DNA of 25,384 nucleotides from a virus. The position numbers and the translations under genes were made by a program. The stretch is taken from positions 1 to 25,384 of the IMG/VR virus record IMGVR_UViG_3300006753_000061. The stretch is one strand, 5' to 3'. Shown in pieces: positions 4,661-11,371 of the stretch (positions are counted from its first letter, which is position 1; each line of letters begins with the position of its first letter). The notes beneath the pieces were generated by a model. That model had not been told where the DNA came from and searched no databases. It was given only the letters and a program-made list of their open reading frames with translations.

Positions 4661-6358
4661 ATGCCTGACCAATCCTTCCGCGACTATTACCAGCGGCGGC
4701 TGAGTGATCTTAAGAAAGATCAGTCTAGCTTCCGCCCCCACTGGAAAGAGATATCGGAGAATATACAGCCTCGGCGCGGGCGCTTCGATAACACCGATGT
4801 CAACAAAGGCACCAAGCGTCATAAAGCCATAATCAATAGCGCTGGCACTCAAGCTCTGCACACGGCCCAGGCGGGGTTGTTTGCTGGCGTCATGTCGCCT
4901 ACCCGTCCTTGGTTCGATCTCGCTACTCCTGATCCCGGCCTCATGCAGTTTATGCCGGTGAAGGTTTGGCTGAAGCAAGTCGCTCAGCAGATGCGTGGCA
5001 TCTTCAACGCCGGTAATCTCTATACGATGGCCCCGGTGATGATCGGTGAAGTCCTCATGTTCGCCACGGGTTGCATGACCCACGTGGACGACGAGGAGAA
5101 CTTGGCCCGCTTCTACACTCATACGGCGGGCAGCTATTACATTTCCCAAGACGATAAGTTTCAGGTCAACACGCTCGCCCGCGAGTATATGATGTCGGCT
5201 GAGCAGATGGCCTTGGAGTTTACGGACGGTAAAGATTTGAGCAAGCTCAGCGTTGCCGTCCGCAATGCTCTCAGTACCAATCAGCTAGGCGCGATGTTCT
5301 CGGTTGTCCATTTCATTGAACCTAATAACGACTTCAGGCCGCATAATCCTTTATCCAAATTTAAGCCGTTTGTTTCGGTAAAGTATGAACCTGGACATGA
5401 AAACAAGGACATGATCCTGTCGAAGAAGGGTTTCGATGACTTCCCCGTTTATGCTCCTCGCTGGGGTGTTACGGGCGAGGATGTCTACGGCACCGATTGC
5501 CCCGGCATGACCACGCTGGGGGATGTGAAGCAGCTTCAGATCATGGAGAAGCGGAAAGCCCAAGCTATCGATAAGCAAGTCAATCCTCCGCTATCTGCTC
5601 CTCCCTCCGTGCGTAACACTCCCATCACGGGTCTTCCTGGTGGGCTGAACGTATACGATGGCGGCAGCGGGCAGAAGATCGAAAGCTTGTATCAGGTCAA
5701 TCTTCCTCTGGATCATTTGACGAATGATATGGATCGCGTCGAGCGAAGGATCGATGAGGCTTTCTTCGTTGATCTCTTCCTGGCCATCTCCAACATGGAG
5801 GGCATCCAGCCCCGCAATCAGCTTGAACTTTCGGAGCGGAATGCGGAACGGCTGCTTCAGCTTGGTCCGGTGCTTGAGCGGATGCAGGGTGAGTTCCTTG
5901 ATCCGTTGATTGCCCGCACTTTCAACCAGATGGTGAAGGCTGAGTTGGTGCCGGAAGCGCCGCCTGAGATACAGGGTTCTCCGTTGAAGGTCGAATATAT
6001 CTCCTCCTTGGCCCAGGCGCAGCGGTCAGTGGATACTAGAGGCATCGATAGGTTGACGGAGTTTATCGCGGGCCTCAAGGGTGCCGGGATGTCAGACGGC
6101 AAGAAGTTCGATGGGGATCGGGCCATCCAGAAGTATTCTGATCTCCTTGGCACGCCGCCTGAGTTGATGGTGGACGATAAGGTGATCGTTCAGCAAAGAC
6201 AGCATGAGGCCCGACAGCAAGCCCAGGCGGCTAATCTTGAAGCTGCTGAGCAAGCTGGCAGGGCTGCGGCGAGTGCCGGTCAGGTTGATCTGGAAGGCGA
6301 TAATCTCGTATCGCGAGCGGTAAACGTAGGGGCGCAACGGGCAGCGCAAGGACAATAG
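4661..6358 (+). CDS. portal protein (T7 gp8-like head-tail connector), 565 aa
   Basis: The portal forms the dodecameric ring at one capsid vertex through which DNA enters and leaves. The sequence fits the podovirus head-to-tail connector family (Pfam Head_tail_conn). It has an N-terminal YYQRRLSDLKKDQSSFRPHWKEIS-type start and a VMSPTRPWFDL segment near 77-87. The hallmark PRWGVTGEDVYG (about 266-277) is followed by GMTTLGDVKQLQ and KQVNPPL. The C-terminal part has RNQLELSERNAERLLQLGPV and a Gln/Ala-rich helical tail that probably lines the barrel. Its length is close to T7 gp8 (about 536). It begins 2 bases after the KKSLLGR gene. A TCACGTGA-centred palindrome follows 2 bases after its stop. 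Confidence 0.92.
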   Translation: MPDQSFRDYYQRRLSDLKKDQSSFRPHWKEISENIQPRRGRFDNTDVNKGTKRHKAIINSAGTQALHTAQAGLFAGVMSPTRPWFDLATPDPGLMQFMPVKVWLKQVAQQMRGIFNAGNLYTMAPVMIGEVLMFATGCMTHVDDEENLARFYTHTAGSYYISQDDKFQVNTLAREYMMSAEQMALEFTDGKDLSKLSVAVRNALSTNQLGAMFSVVHFIEPNNDFRPHNPLSKFKPFVSVKYEPGHENKDMILSKKGFDDFPVYAPRWGVTGEDVYGTDCPGMTTLGDVKQLQIMEKRKAQAIDKQVNPPLSAPPSVRNTPITGLPGGLNVYDGGSGQKIESLYQVNLPLDHLTNDMDRVERRIDEAFFVDLFLAISNMEGIQPRNQLELSERNAERLLQLGPVLERMQGEFLDPLIARTFNQMVKAELVPEAPPEIQGSPLKVEYISSLAQAQRSVDTRGIDRLTEFIAGLKGAGMSDGKKFDGDRAIQKYSDLLGTPPELMVDDKVIVQQRQHEARQQAQAANLEAAEQAGRAAASAGQVDLEGDNLVSRAVNVGAQRAAQGQ

Positions 6359-6360
6359 GG

Positions 6361-6372
6361 AGTCACGTGACT
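6361..6372. promoter_or_regulatory. 12-base perfect palindrome AGTCACGTGACT after the portal gene
   Basis: AGTCACGTGACT begins 2 bases after the portal stop and is preceded by GGG. The same 12-mer occurs at 10681-10692, again preceded by GAGGG or AGGG and again in a gene junction. A third TCACGTGA-centred palindrome lies at 6768-6779. It could be a protein-binding operator or an RNA hairpin; no T-run follows. Confidence 0.5.
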
Positions 6373-6382
6373 ACGGATTGAC

Positions 6383-6478
6383 ATGATAACTGTAGGCGCG
6401 GCTGACGCTACCGTTGCGATTGGTTATTACAAAGTTAGAGAAGGGTTGGACTTTGAGGCTTGGGACGCAATAAGATAG
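6383..6478 (+). CDS. possible 31-aa small protein in the portal/Bbp19 gap
   Basis: A frame opens at ATG 6383 and ends at TAG 6476-6478, just before the ribosome-binding site of the next gene. The product begins MITVGAADATVAIGYYKVRE and ends in an acidic helix-like stretch. It fills nearly all of the otherwise empty 129-base gap, which argues for a real gene. Against it, no clear Shine-Dalgarno sequence precedes the ATG and the product is very short. I recognise no family. Confidence 0.35.
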   Translation: MITVGAADATVAIGYYKVREGLDFEAWDAIR

Positions 6479-6487
6479 GAGGGGAAG

Positions 6488-6799
6488 ATGGACGTAGGTG
6501 ACCAGAAACAAGTTACACATAAGAAGGCGAAGCATAAGCTGGACCGGCAACAGGAGCTTGAGGAGCTAAAGGATTTACTTTCCAGGCCAGGGGGCAGGGC
6601 TTTTATCTGGCGGTTGATAACCGAATGTAAGGTGACGACCTTCGGATATTGTGGAGACAACAACCAACTGAACCACCAAGAAGGACAGCGGCGAGTAGGC
6701 GGATGGGTGATTGCAGAGCTTGACGCAGCAGACCCAAAAGCTTATTCTAAAATGAGGGATGAAGCCGTATCACGTGATATAGCCAAAGAGAGGAATTGA
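6488..6799 (+). CDS. Bbp19-like phage protein, 103 aa
   Basis: The pattern fits the Bbp19-like family of podovirus head-region proteins, whose exact function is not established. Visible hallmarks are a helical start (QQELEELKDLLSRP), GGRAFIWRL at 35-43, a cysteine-containing middle (CKVTTFGYCGDNNQ), the EGQRRVGGWV box at 65-74, and a closing PKAYSKMRDEA helix. The gene has a strong AGGAGGGG site before ATG 6488. Its TGA lies 2 bases before the scaffold start. In BPP-1-like phages it also sits between portal and capsid genes. A perfect TATCACGTGATA palindrome lies inside its last codons. Confidence 0.8.
   Translation: MDVGDQKQVTHKKAKHKLDRQQELEELKDLLSRPGGRAFIWRLITECKVTTFGYCGDNNQLNHQEGQRRVGGWVIAELDAADPKAYSKMRDEAVSRDIAKERN
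6768..6779. promoter_or_regulatory. 12-base perfect palindrome TATCACGTGATA near a gene junction
   Basis: This palindrome ends 20 bases before the stop of the Bbp19-like gene and 22 bases before the scaffold start. Its core TCACGTGA is the same eight bases found in the junction palindromes at 6361-6372 and 10676-10697. Because it overlaps codons, its presence could be chance. Confidence 0.35.
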
Positions 6800-6801
6800 C
6801 C

Positions 6802-7479
6802 ATGGCTGAAGAAGAGATTTTAGGGTCTGGCGGGGAAGCCGAAGAAGATACGGCAGAGCCGCAGGGGACCACGACATTAACCGCAGAGGAAGGCGGTGAC
6901 AAGGACGATGTAAAAGCCACCGACGATGGTGGTGAAGCGAAGACTGCCGACGACACCGACGATACATCCAAGGACGGCATAGCCGACACGGATAAGGACG
7001 GCGCACCTTCTGAGTATGCAGACTTTACCCTGCCTAAAGGTACTGAGATTGACAAGGAAGTTCTGGGCGAATTTCATGGCGTGCTGAAAGATATCGGCGC
7101 AACCCAGGAAAAAGCTCAAGCGATGGTCGATCTGTACATGAAGAACATGGGCAAAGCTTTCGCAAATCAGGAGAAGCAGTGGGCAGATATCCAGGCCAAG
7201 TGGTCAGAGACTGCTGAGAACGATGAAGAGTATGGCAAGGGTGCATACGACAAGAGTATGGTCGTCGCCCGCAGTGCCATGCGCGAGATTGGCGGTCCCT
7301 CATTGGCCAAGGCACTGGAAGAGACAGGGATGGGAAACCACCCTGAGTTCATACGGTTCTTTTACCGTGTCGGAAAAGCAATCGGAGAGGATAACTTCAG
7401 CTTTGGTAAGGCGCACGCTCCCGGTCAGAAATCGACTGCGGAACGTCTATTCCCCAACCAGGGCAAGGAAGCAGCTTAA
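6802..7479 (+). CDS. capsid scaffold / assembly protein candidate, 225 aa
   Basis: The scaffold guides coat protein into a closed prohead and then leaves. Position (directly before the major capsid gene) and composition fit: the first 75 residues are strongly acidic and low in complexity. YADFTLPKGTEIDKEVLGEF follows, typical of phage scaffolds, then a helical middle (ATQEKAQAMVDLYMKNMGKAF, split by short turns) and a C-terminal GNHPEFIRFFYRVGKAIGED. The extreme C-terminus is polar (STAERLFPNQGKEAA), where coat-binding regions usually lie. I start at ATG 6802, with AGAGAGG upstream, rather than the in-frame TTG at 6796. It is separated from the capsid gene by 40 bases containing a short inverted repeat. 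Confidence 0.8.
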   Translation: MAEEEILGSGGEAEEDTAEPQGTTTLTAEEGGDKDDVKATDDGGEAKTADDTDDTSKDGIADTDKDGAPSEYADFTLPKGTEIDKEVLGEFHGVLKDIGATQEKAQAMVDLYMKNMGKAFANQEKQWADIQAKWSETAENDEEYGKGAYDKSMVVARSAMREIGGPSLAKALEETGMGNHPEFIRFFYRVGKAIGEDNFSFGKAHAPGQKSTAERLFPNQGKEAA

Positions 7480-7509
7480 TTTCTCTTCATCACCCCTAAA
7501 CGAGAGAAA
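7480..7509 (+). promoter_or_regulatory. inverted repeat that could hide the capsid-gene ribosome-binding site
   Basis: TTTCTCT at 7480-7486 is exactly complementary to AGAGAAA at 7503-7509, with a 16-base loop. The right arm overlaps the Shine-Dalgarno sequence (GAGAAAGG) of the major capsid gene at 7520. In RNA this 7-pair stem could tune capsid translation. It is AT-rich and of modest stability. Confidence 0.3.
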
Positions 7510-7519
7510 GGTTTGAACA

Positions 7520-8548
7520 ATGGCTACACTTAGCGTTCAAAATCCTACCCTTCTGGACTTGGCCAAGGCCACTGATCCAGACGGCTCTATCGCGGCGGTG
7601 GTTGAAATCCTGAACGAGACTAATGAAGTTTTGGATGATATGTCGTGGGTTGAAGGCAATCTCCCCACGGGCCATCGTACCACGGTGAGGAGCGGTATCC
7701 CCGCCCCCACGTGGCGCAAGCTGTACGGCGGCGTGCAGCCTAACAAGTCAACCAACGTGCAAGTGACCGATAACACTGGTATGCTGGAAGCCTACGCCGA
7801 AGTCGATAAGGCGCTGGCTGACTTGAACGGCAACACGGCGGCGTTCCGTCTGCAAGAAAATCGTCCTCACATTGAGGGCATGAACCAAGAAATCGTTGAC
7901 ACGCTTTTCTACGGCAATGAAGACACAGAACCCGAAGCCTTCACCGGCCTCGCTCCGCGCTTCACGAACCTTACTGCCGACGAGAACTCGGATAACGTCA
8001 TTGATGGCGCCGGTTCCGGCTCCGACAATGCCAGCATCTGGCTGATCGTCTGGGGTCCGAATACCTGCCATGGTATCATTCCCAAAGGTTCGATGGCTGG
8101 CATTCAGGTGCATGACAAGGGTCAGGTTACTCTTGAAGATGCTTCGGATGGCAGCAACACTGGCCGCATGGAAGCGTATCGGACGCACTATCGCTGGGAT
8201 GCGGGCCTCTCGGTTCGCGATTGGCGTTACGTTGTCCGTATTGCCAACATCGATAAGTCGGCTCTTAGCAGGGTGTACACTTCCGGCACGATTTCTGGCA
8301 GTGCCATCCTCCCCGACCTGATGTTCCAGGCGTTGCGGTTGGTTCCCAACTTGAGTGCTGGTCGTCCCGCTTTCTACATGAGCCGGGACATTGCCACTTG
8401 GGTTGCCCGTCAGAGTGCGGCTATGGGTAATGCTAGCGCGGTCACTATTGACACGATTGCTGGCTCTCAGCGCATGACTGAGCGTTTCAACGGCATTCCG
8501 ATAAGGCGTTGCGATAGCCTGTCTGCCGACGAAGCGGCTCTGACATAA
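7520..8548 (+). CDS. major capsid protein (epsilon15 gp7 / Bbp17-like), 342 aa
   Basis: This is the main shell protein, expected to have the HK97 fold. The sequence matches the group I know from epsilon15 gp7 and BPP-1 Bbp17. It has TLLDLAKATDPDG near the start, NEVLDDMSWVEGN with LPTGHRTTVRSGIP (likely N-arm and E-loop), LYGGVQPNKST, ENRPHIEGMNQE and TLFYGN. The hallmark WGPNTCHGIIPKGS begins at residue 178, followed by RTHYRWDAGLSVRDWRYVVR. The C-terminus has YMSRDIATWV and FNGIPIRRCDSL, typical of the A-domain end. Length is normal. It lies between scaffold and cement-protein genes, with ribosome site GAGAAAGG possibly in a hairpin. Confidence 0.92.
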   Translation: MATLSVQNPTLLDLAKATDPDGSIAAVVEILNETNEVLDDMSWVEGNLPTGHRTTVRSGIPAPTWRKLYGGVQPNKSTNVQVTDNTGMLEAYAEVDKALADLNGNTAAFRLQENRPHIEGMNQEIVDTLFYGNEDTEPEAFTGLAPRFTNLTADENSDNVIDGAGSGSDNASIWLIVWGPNTCHGIIPKGSMAGIQVHDKGQVTLEDASDGSNTGRMEAYRTHYRWDAGLSVRDWRYVVRIANIDKSALSRVYTSGTISGSAILPDLMFQALRLVPNLSAGRPAFYMSRDIATWVARQSAAMGNASAVTIDTIAGSQRMTERFNGIPIRRCDSLSADEAALT

Positions 8549-8573
8549 ACCGGCAATAGGAAAGGATAAAATC

Positions 8574-9047
8574 ATGTGGTTAGATGAACGTCTTGAATTT
8601 GCCGACGCGACTGCGCTGGATACCTCCGGTACTGATACCGATTTGATCGGTGACGTTATCGATCTTGGTGCTACTGGTCGCGATATCGGGCAAGGCCAGC
8701 CTGTCTATTTCGTCGTTCAGATTACGACTGCTGTTACTTCTGGCGGTTCTGCTACGGTGCAGTTCTCCGTCGCTAGTGATGGTGTGGCGGCGATTGCGAC
8801 AAACGGCAATCAGACTATTCACTTCCTCTCGGATGCCATCGCGGTGGCCACGCTTACGGCTGGTCTGACGATGGTATTCCCGCTGCCTAGCAACGACACT
8901 GTGCTGGGAGAGGATAATGTTGGGTACGAAAGGTATCTCGGTTTCCAGACTGTCACCGGCACTGCTGCCTTGACGGCTGGCGCTGTGAACGCCTTCCTGA
9001 CCCTCGACAACTATGGTTGGCAGTCATACCCTGACGCCACCAACTAA
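8574..9047 (+). CDS. Bbp16-like capsid cement (decoration) protein, 157 aa
   Basis: Cement proteins bind the outside of the shell after expansion and stabilise it. The sequence fits the Bbp16 family: an N-terminal WLDERLEFADATAL, then DLIGDVIDLGATGRDIGQGQPVYFV, then threonine/valine-rich beta strands (VTSGGSATVQFSVASD) and a C-terminal GYERYLGFQTVTGTA with FLTLDN. The composition is almost all beta strand, without charged helices, as expected for a jelly-roll-like decoration protein. It follows the capsid gene by 25 bases, with GGAAAGGA as the ribosome site, the same order as in BPP-1-like phages. Confidence 0.82.
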   Translation: MWLDERLEFADATALDTSGTDTDLIGDVIDLGATGRDIGQGQPVYFVVQITTAVTSGGSATVQFSVASDGVAAIATNGNQTIHFLSDAIAVATLTAGLTMVFPLPSNDTVLGEDNVGYERYLGFQTVTGTAALTAGAVNAFLTLDNYGWQSYPDATN

Positions 9048-9097
9048 GGATAGGTGAGGGAGGGTAATCCTCTTGATATTCCTGAAGGATAGAAGAC

Positions 9098-9472
9098 ATG
9101 ATCGTGGAGTTTAAGAATACTTTTCATGCGCCGGGGTTCGGACGGAAGAGGTTTGAGAAAGGCATCGTGCGTGACGTACCGGAAGGCTTAAGGGATGCGC
9201 TTCCATCGTCGGCGGAAATTTTACCGGATGATTACCCGGAAGATAACGAAATCGCCGCCAGAGAAGAAGCTGAACTTAGGGCTGCGGACTTAATGCGAGC
9301 GCAAGCCGATACAAGCGATGCCGCTCTCGTTCAATCCGGCCACGCTGGCTGGGCTGACGAAAGCGATCCTGAACCTGAAGAGGATGATCCCCCCGTATGG
9401 GAGTTTGACGGCAAGGTTTATAAGACTGAACCCGCCATGAAAGCTGCCATCACTAGAAAGAAAGGAAGGTAA
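9098..9472 (+). CDS. small acidic structural-region protein, 124 aa
   Basis: The function is unknown. The N-terminal 45 residues (MIVEFKNTFHAPGFGRKRFE, then VPEGLRDALPSSAEIL) form a compact beta/alpha unit resembling short proteins often found beside capsid genes of podoviruses. A strongly acidic, alanine-rich linker follows (about residues 46-98), then a separate small C-terminal unit, VWEFDGKVYKTEPAMKAAI, ending in a basic RKKGR. The two-domain layout joined by an acidic linker suggests an adaptor or minor head protein, which is inference. It starts at ATG 9098. Its TAA overlaps the next potential ATG (TAATG). Confidence 0.65.
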   Translation: MIVEFKNTFHAPGFGRKRFEKGIVRDVPEGLRDALPSSAEILPDDYPEDNEIAAREEAELRAADLMRAQADTSDAALVQSGHAGWADESDPEPEEDDPPVWEFDGKVYKTEPAMKAAITRKKGR

Positions 9473-9474
9473 TG

Positions 9475-10656
9475 ATGAAGATCGTTACAACTCTTACCGC
9501 TTTGGCCTTAGCGTTTGGTGTCGCCTTCGGTGCGTCTGATGTTGAGGCGCGGCAGTTTGCTTTCAAAGTCGGCGCTGCTACCGTCGATGATGTCACTACG
9601 ACTGCTTGCACTACCGCGATCAACGGCAAAGTCTCTGGCTTTGGTAATGGCGTGGACATGGATCAGGTCTGGGCTTTGGAGAAAGAAGTTGGTTCTCCTG
9701 GGTCTGGTTCCTGGCAAGCTGTGCCTGGGTATACGGATGTGTTTCCTACGGCTAATGGTGCGGCGGCTGTCGGCGGCGTGACGCAGATCACACGCTATAC
9801 CTCGCCGGAAGTTGCTTGCTTCCGTCTGCATATGACTACTGACGGCGGCGGCACTGGCCAAATCCAGCTTGTTACGGACGGCGATAGCCCTTCGGCTATT
9901 CCCTCGCGTGAGACGCATAGGGAATGGTTCGATGACTTCGGACGTAGCGTGCTGGCGATTGCGGCTCTGGGTTCATACCCTGGCGACTACATCTGCTTTG
10001 TTGGTGACGGCTCTGGCTCTTCGGTTGTCGGCATTGGCGAGGTTTCCCCGGAAGGTATCTTGACCATTACGGGCGGTGATGATGGCGATGCTGAAGACAC
10101 TTCGGAATGCACGCTTGGCTCGGCTGATTACGCTGGCCTCGTGAGCGATGGCTTGACCATCTTCGAAGTTCGTTCTTCGGTTGAAGACATCACGGCTGGC
10201 GATTGGTTCGTCGGCTTGACTGAAGATGTTTCGGCTAACAATTCGGAAGACCCGGAGTTCGACATCAATACTAATGTTGTCACTGACAATGCTACGGTTT
10301 CTAGCAGCATCCAATTCGGTTTCTCTTCGGATGCGGTGGCTCCAACGGTGTTGCACGCTGTATCGACTAACGCTACCGCGCTTGGTAACGCTGCCGATGA
10401 GTATACCCTCGGGAATGCTCCGGTTGCGGCTACTTACCAGCGGCTGCGGATCGAAATCGATGCTACGGGCGATGCTTATTGGTACGTCGATGGCGTACTG
10501 ATGGGTGCGGAGCCTTTGGCGGTTGCTACTACCGCTGATATGTTCCCATACATCGTCTCAACTTCGGCTGACGATTGCACGTCCACGTGCGGCGTCACTA
10601 AGTTGGACATCGACTACTTGATCTGGGTCACTCCTCGGCCCACGACAACTAGCTAA
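9475..10656 (+). CDS. secreted-type lectin-like (concanavalin/LamG-like) protein with Sec signal peptide, 393 aa
   Basis: The exact function is unknown. The N-terminus is a textbook signal peptide: MKIV, a hydrophobic core TLTALALAFGVAFGA (residues 6-20), and a likely signal peptidase I site after VEA at residue 25. The mature part is beta-rich and Gly/Thr/Asp-rich, with six cysteines, an even number compatible with disulfides in an oxidising compartment. Near the C-terminus (from about 323) RLRIEIDATGDAYWYVDGV resembles the strand-turn-strand core of concanavalin/LamG-type beta sandwiches. It lies between head genes and tail tubular protein A. Two ATGs exist (9472, 9475); I choose the second for Shine-Dalgarno spacing to AAGGAAGG. 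Candidates are a head-decoration or fibre protein, or a protein exported during infection. Confidence 0.7.
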   Translation: MKIVTTLTALALAFGVAFGASDVEARQFAFKVGAATVDDVTTTACTTAINGKVSGFGNGVDMDQVWALEKEVGSPGSGSWQAVPGYTDVFPTANGAAAVGGVTQITRYTSPEVACFRLHMTTDGGGTGQIQLVTDGDSPSAIPSRETHREWFDDFGRSVLAIAALGSYPGDYICFVGDGSGSSVVGIGEVSPEGILTITGGDDGDAEDTSECTLGSADYAGLVSDGLTIFEVRSSVEDITAGDWFVGLTEDVSANNSEDPEFDINTNVVTDNATVSSSIQFGFSSDAVAPTVLHAVSTNATALGNAADEYTLGNAPVAATYQRLRIEIDATGDAYWYVDGVLMGAEPLAVATTADMFPYIVSTSADDCTSTCGVTKLDIDYLIWVTPRPTTTS

Positions 10657-10675
10657 TGGGACTTGTGGAGGGTCT

Positions 10676-10697
10676 GAGGGAGTCACGTGACTCCCTC
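10676..10697. promoter_or_regulatory. 22-base perfect palindrome before tail tubular protein A
   Basis: The 12-mer AGTCACGTGACT (10681-10692) is flanked by GAGGG on the left and CCCTC on the right, making 22 bases of perfect dyad symmetry. In RNA it would fold as a 9-pair GC-rich stem with a 4-base loop. The downstream sequence is pyrimidine-rich (CTCTCCCTTCCTTC) but lacks a real U-run, so an intrinsic terminator is doubtful. It lies in the 69-base gap between the lectin-like gene and tail tubular protein A. Confidence 0.6.
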
Positions 10698-10725
10698 GGC
10701 TCTCCCTTCCTTCTAGGAGAGCGTC

Positions 10726-11370
10726 ATGGCCACGCTTAGCATCAGCGAAGTTAAGATTTCGAACATGGCGCTTAGTCACATAGGCGCAAAGTCTGCCATC
10801 GAAAGCATGACTGAGGATAGTACGGAAGCTAATGCGTGTGATCTCTGGTATACTTTCGCCCGCCGCATGACCCTCGCTTCCTATGATTGGAGTTTCGCCC
10901 GTAGGCGACTGACGCTGGCCGACCACGGTGATGATCCTCCGTCTGGCGTATGGTCGTACCGCTATCAATATCCTTCCGATTGCATCGTCATGCGGAAGCT
11001 GGAAAATCCTAGCGGATTAGCGGCGATTGCTTTCTATGATGGCAACAAGAACTACGAACCCGACGCTGTTCCTTTCGATATTGAGACGGACGATGACCAA
11101 GACACGAAGAGTATTCTTACTAATCTTGATGATGCCGTGGGGGTTTATACTTTTGATCTGACTACGGTAACGATGTTTTCTGAATATTTCGTGATGATGC
11201 TGTCCTATGCTATCGGCTCTTTGATAGCGTATACGGTTACGGGGCAGACCGACATGAAAGACAGAATGGAAGAGAATTTCCGCAACATGGCTGTCGCTGC
11301 TTCCGCTTCCGACGCCAACGAGCGGGTAGATGCGCCCCCAAGGGATGCCGACTATATAAGAGGGCGCTAA
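10726..11370 (+). CDS. tail tubular protein A (T7 gp11-like adaptor), 214 aa
   Basis: This adaptor ring joins the portal to the tail nozzle. The sequence fits the gp11 family: ISEVKISNMALSHIGAKSAI near the start, DLWYTFARRMTLASYDWSFARRR (about residues 39-62, written here as two adjoining parts of one helix), WSYRYQYPSDCIVMRKL, a beta-rich middle, then FSEYFVMMLSYAIGSLIAY and a C-terminal helix ending ADYIRGR. Length is close to T7 gp11 (196). It starts at ATG 10726 after AGGAGA. One base separates its stop from the start of tail tubular protein B, the usual pairing. Confidence 0.88.
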   Translation: MATLSISEVKISNMALSHIGAKSAIESMTEDSTEANACDLWYTFARRMTLASYDWSFARRRLTLADHGDDPPSGVWSYRYQYPSDCIVMRKLENPSGLAAIAFYDGNKNYEPDAVPFDIETDDDQDTKSILTNLDDAVGVYTFDLTTVTMFSEYFVMMLSYAIGSLIAYTVTGQTDMKDRMEENFRNMAVAASASDANERVDAPPRDADYIRGR

Positions 11371-11371
11371 G

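Noticed and set aside
4505-5149. 214-codon minus-strand frame opposite the portal gene
   Set aside because: Spans the junction of two supported rightward genes and shows no protein-family features.
7748-8575. 275-codon open frame on the minus strand opposite the capsid gene
   Set aside because: It lies within a confidently identified major capsid gene. The product has no recognisable features and is a composition-driven shadow.
10676-10712. Intrinsic terminator at the 22-base palindrome
   Set aside because: The stem is strong but is followed by mixed C/T rather than a T-run, so termination is not supported.
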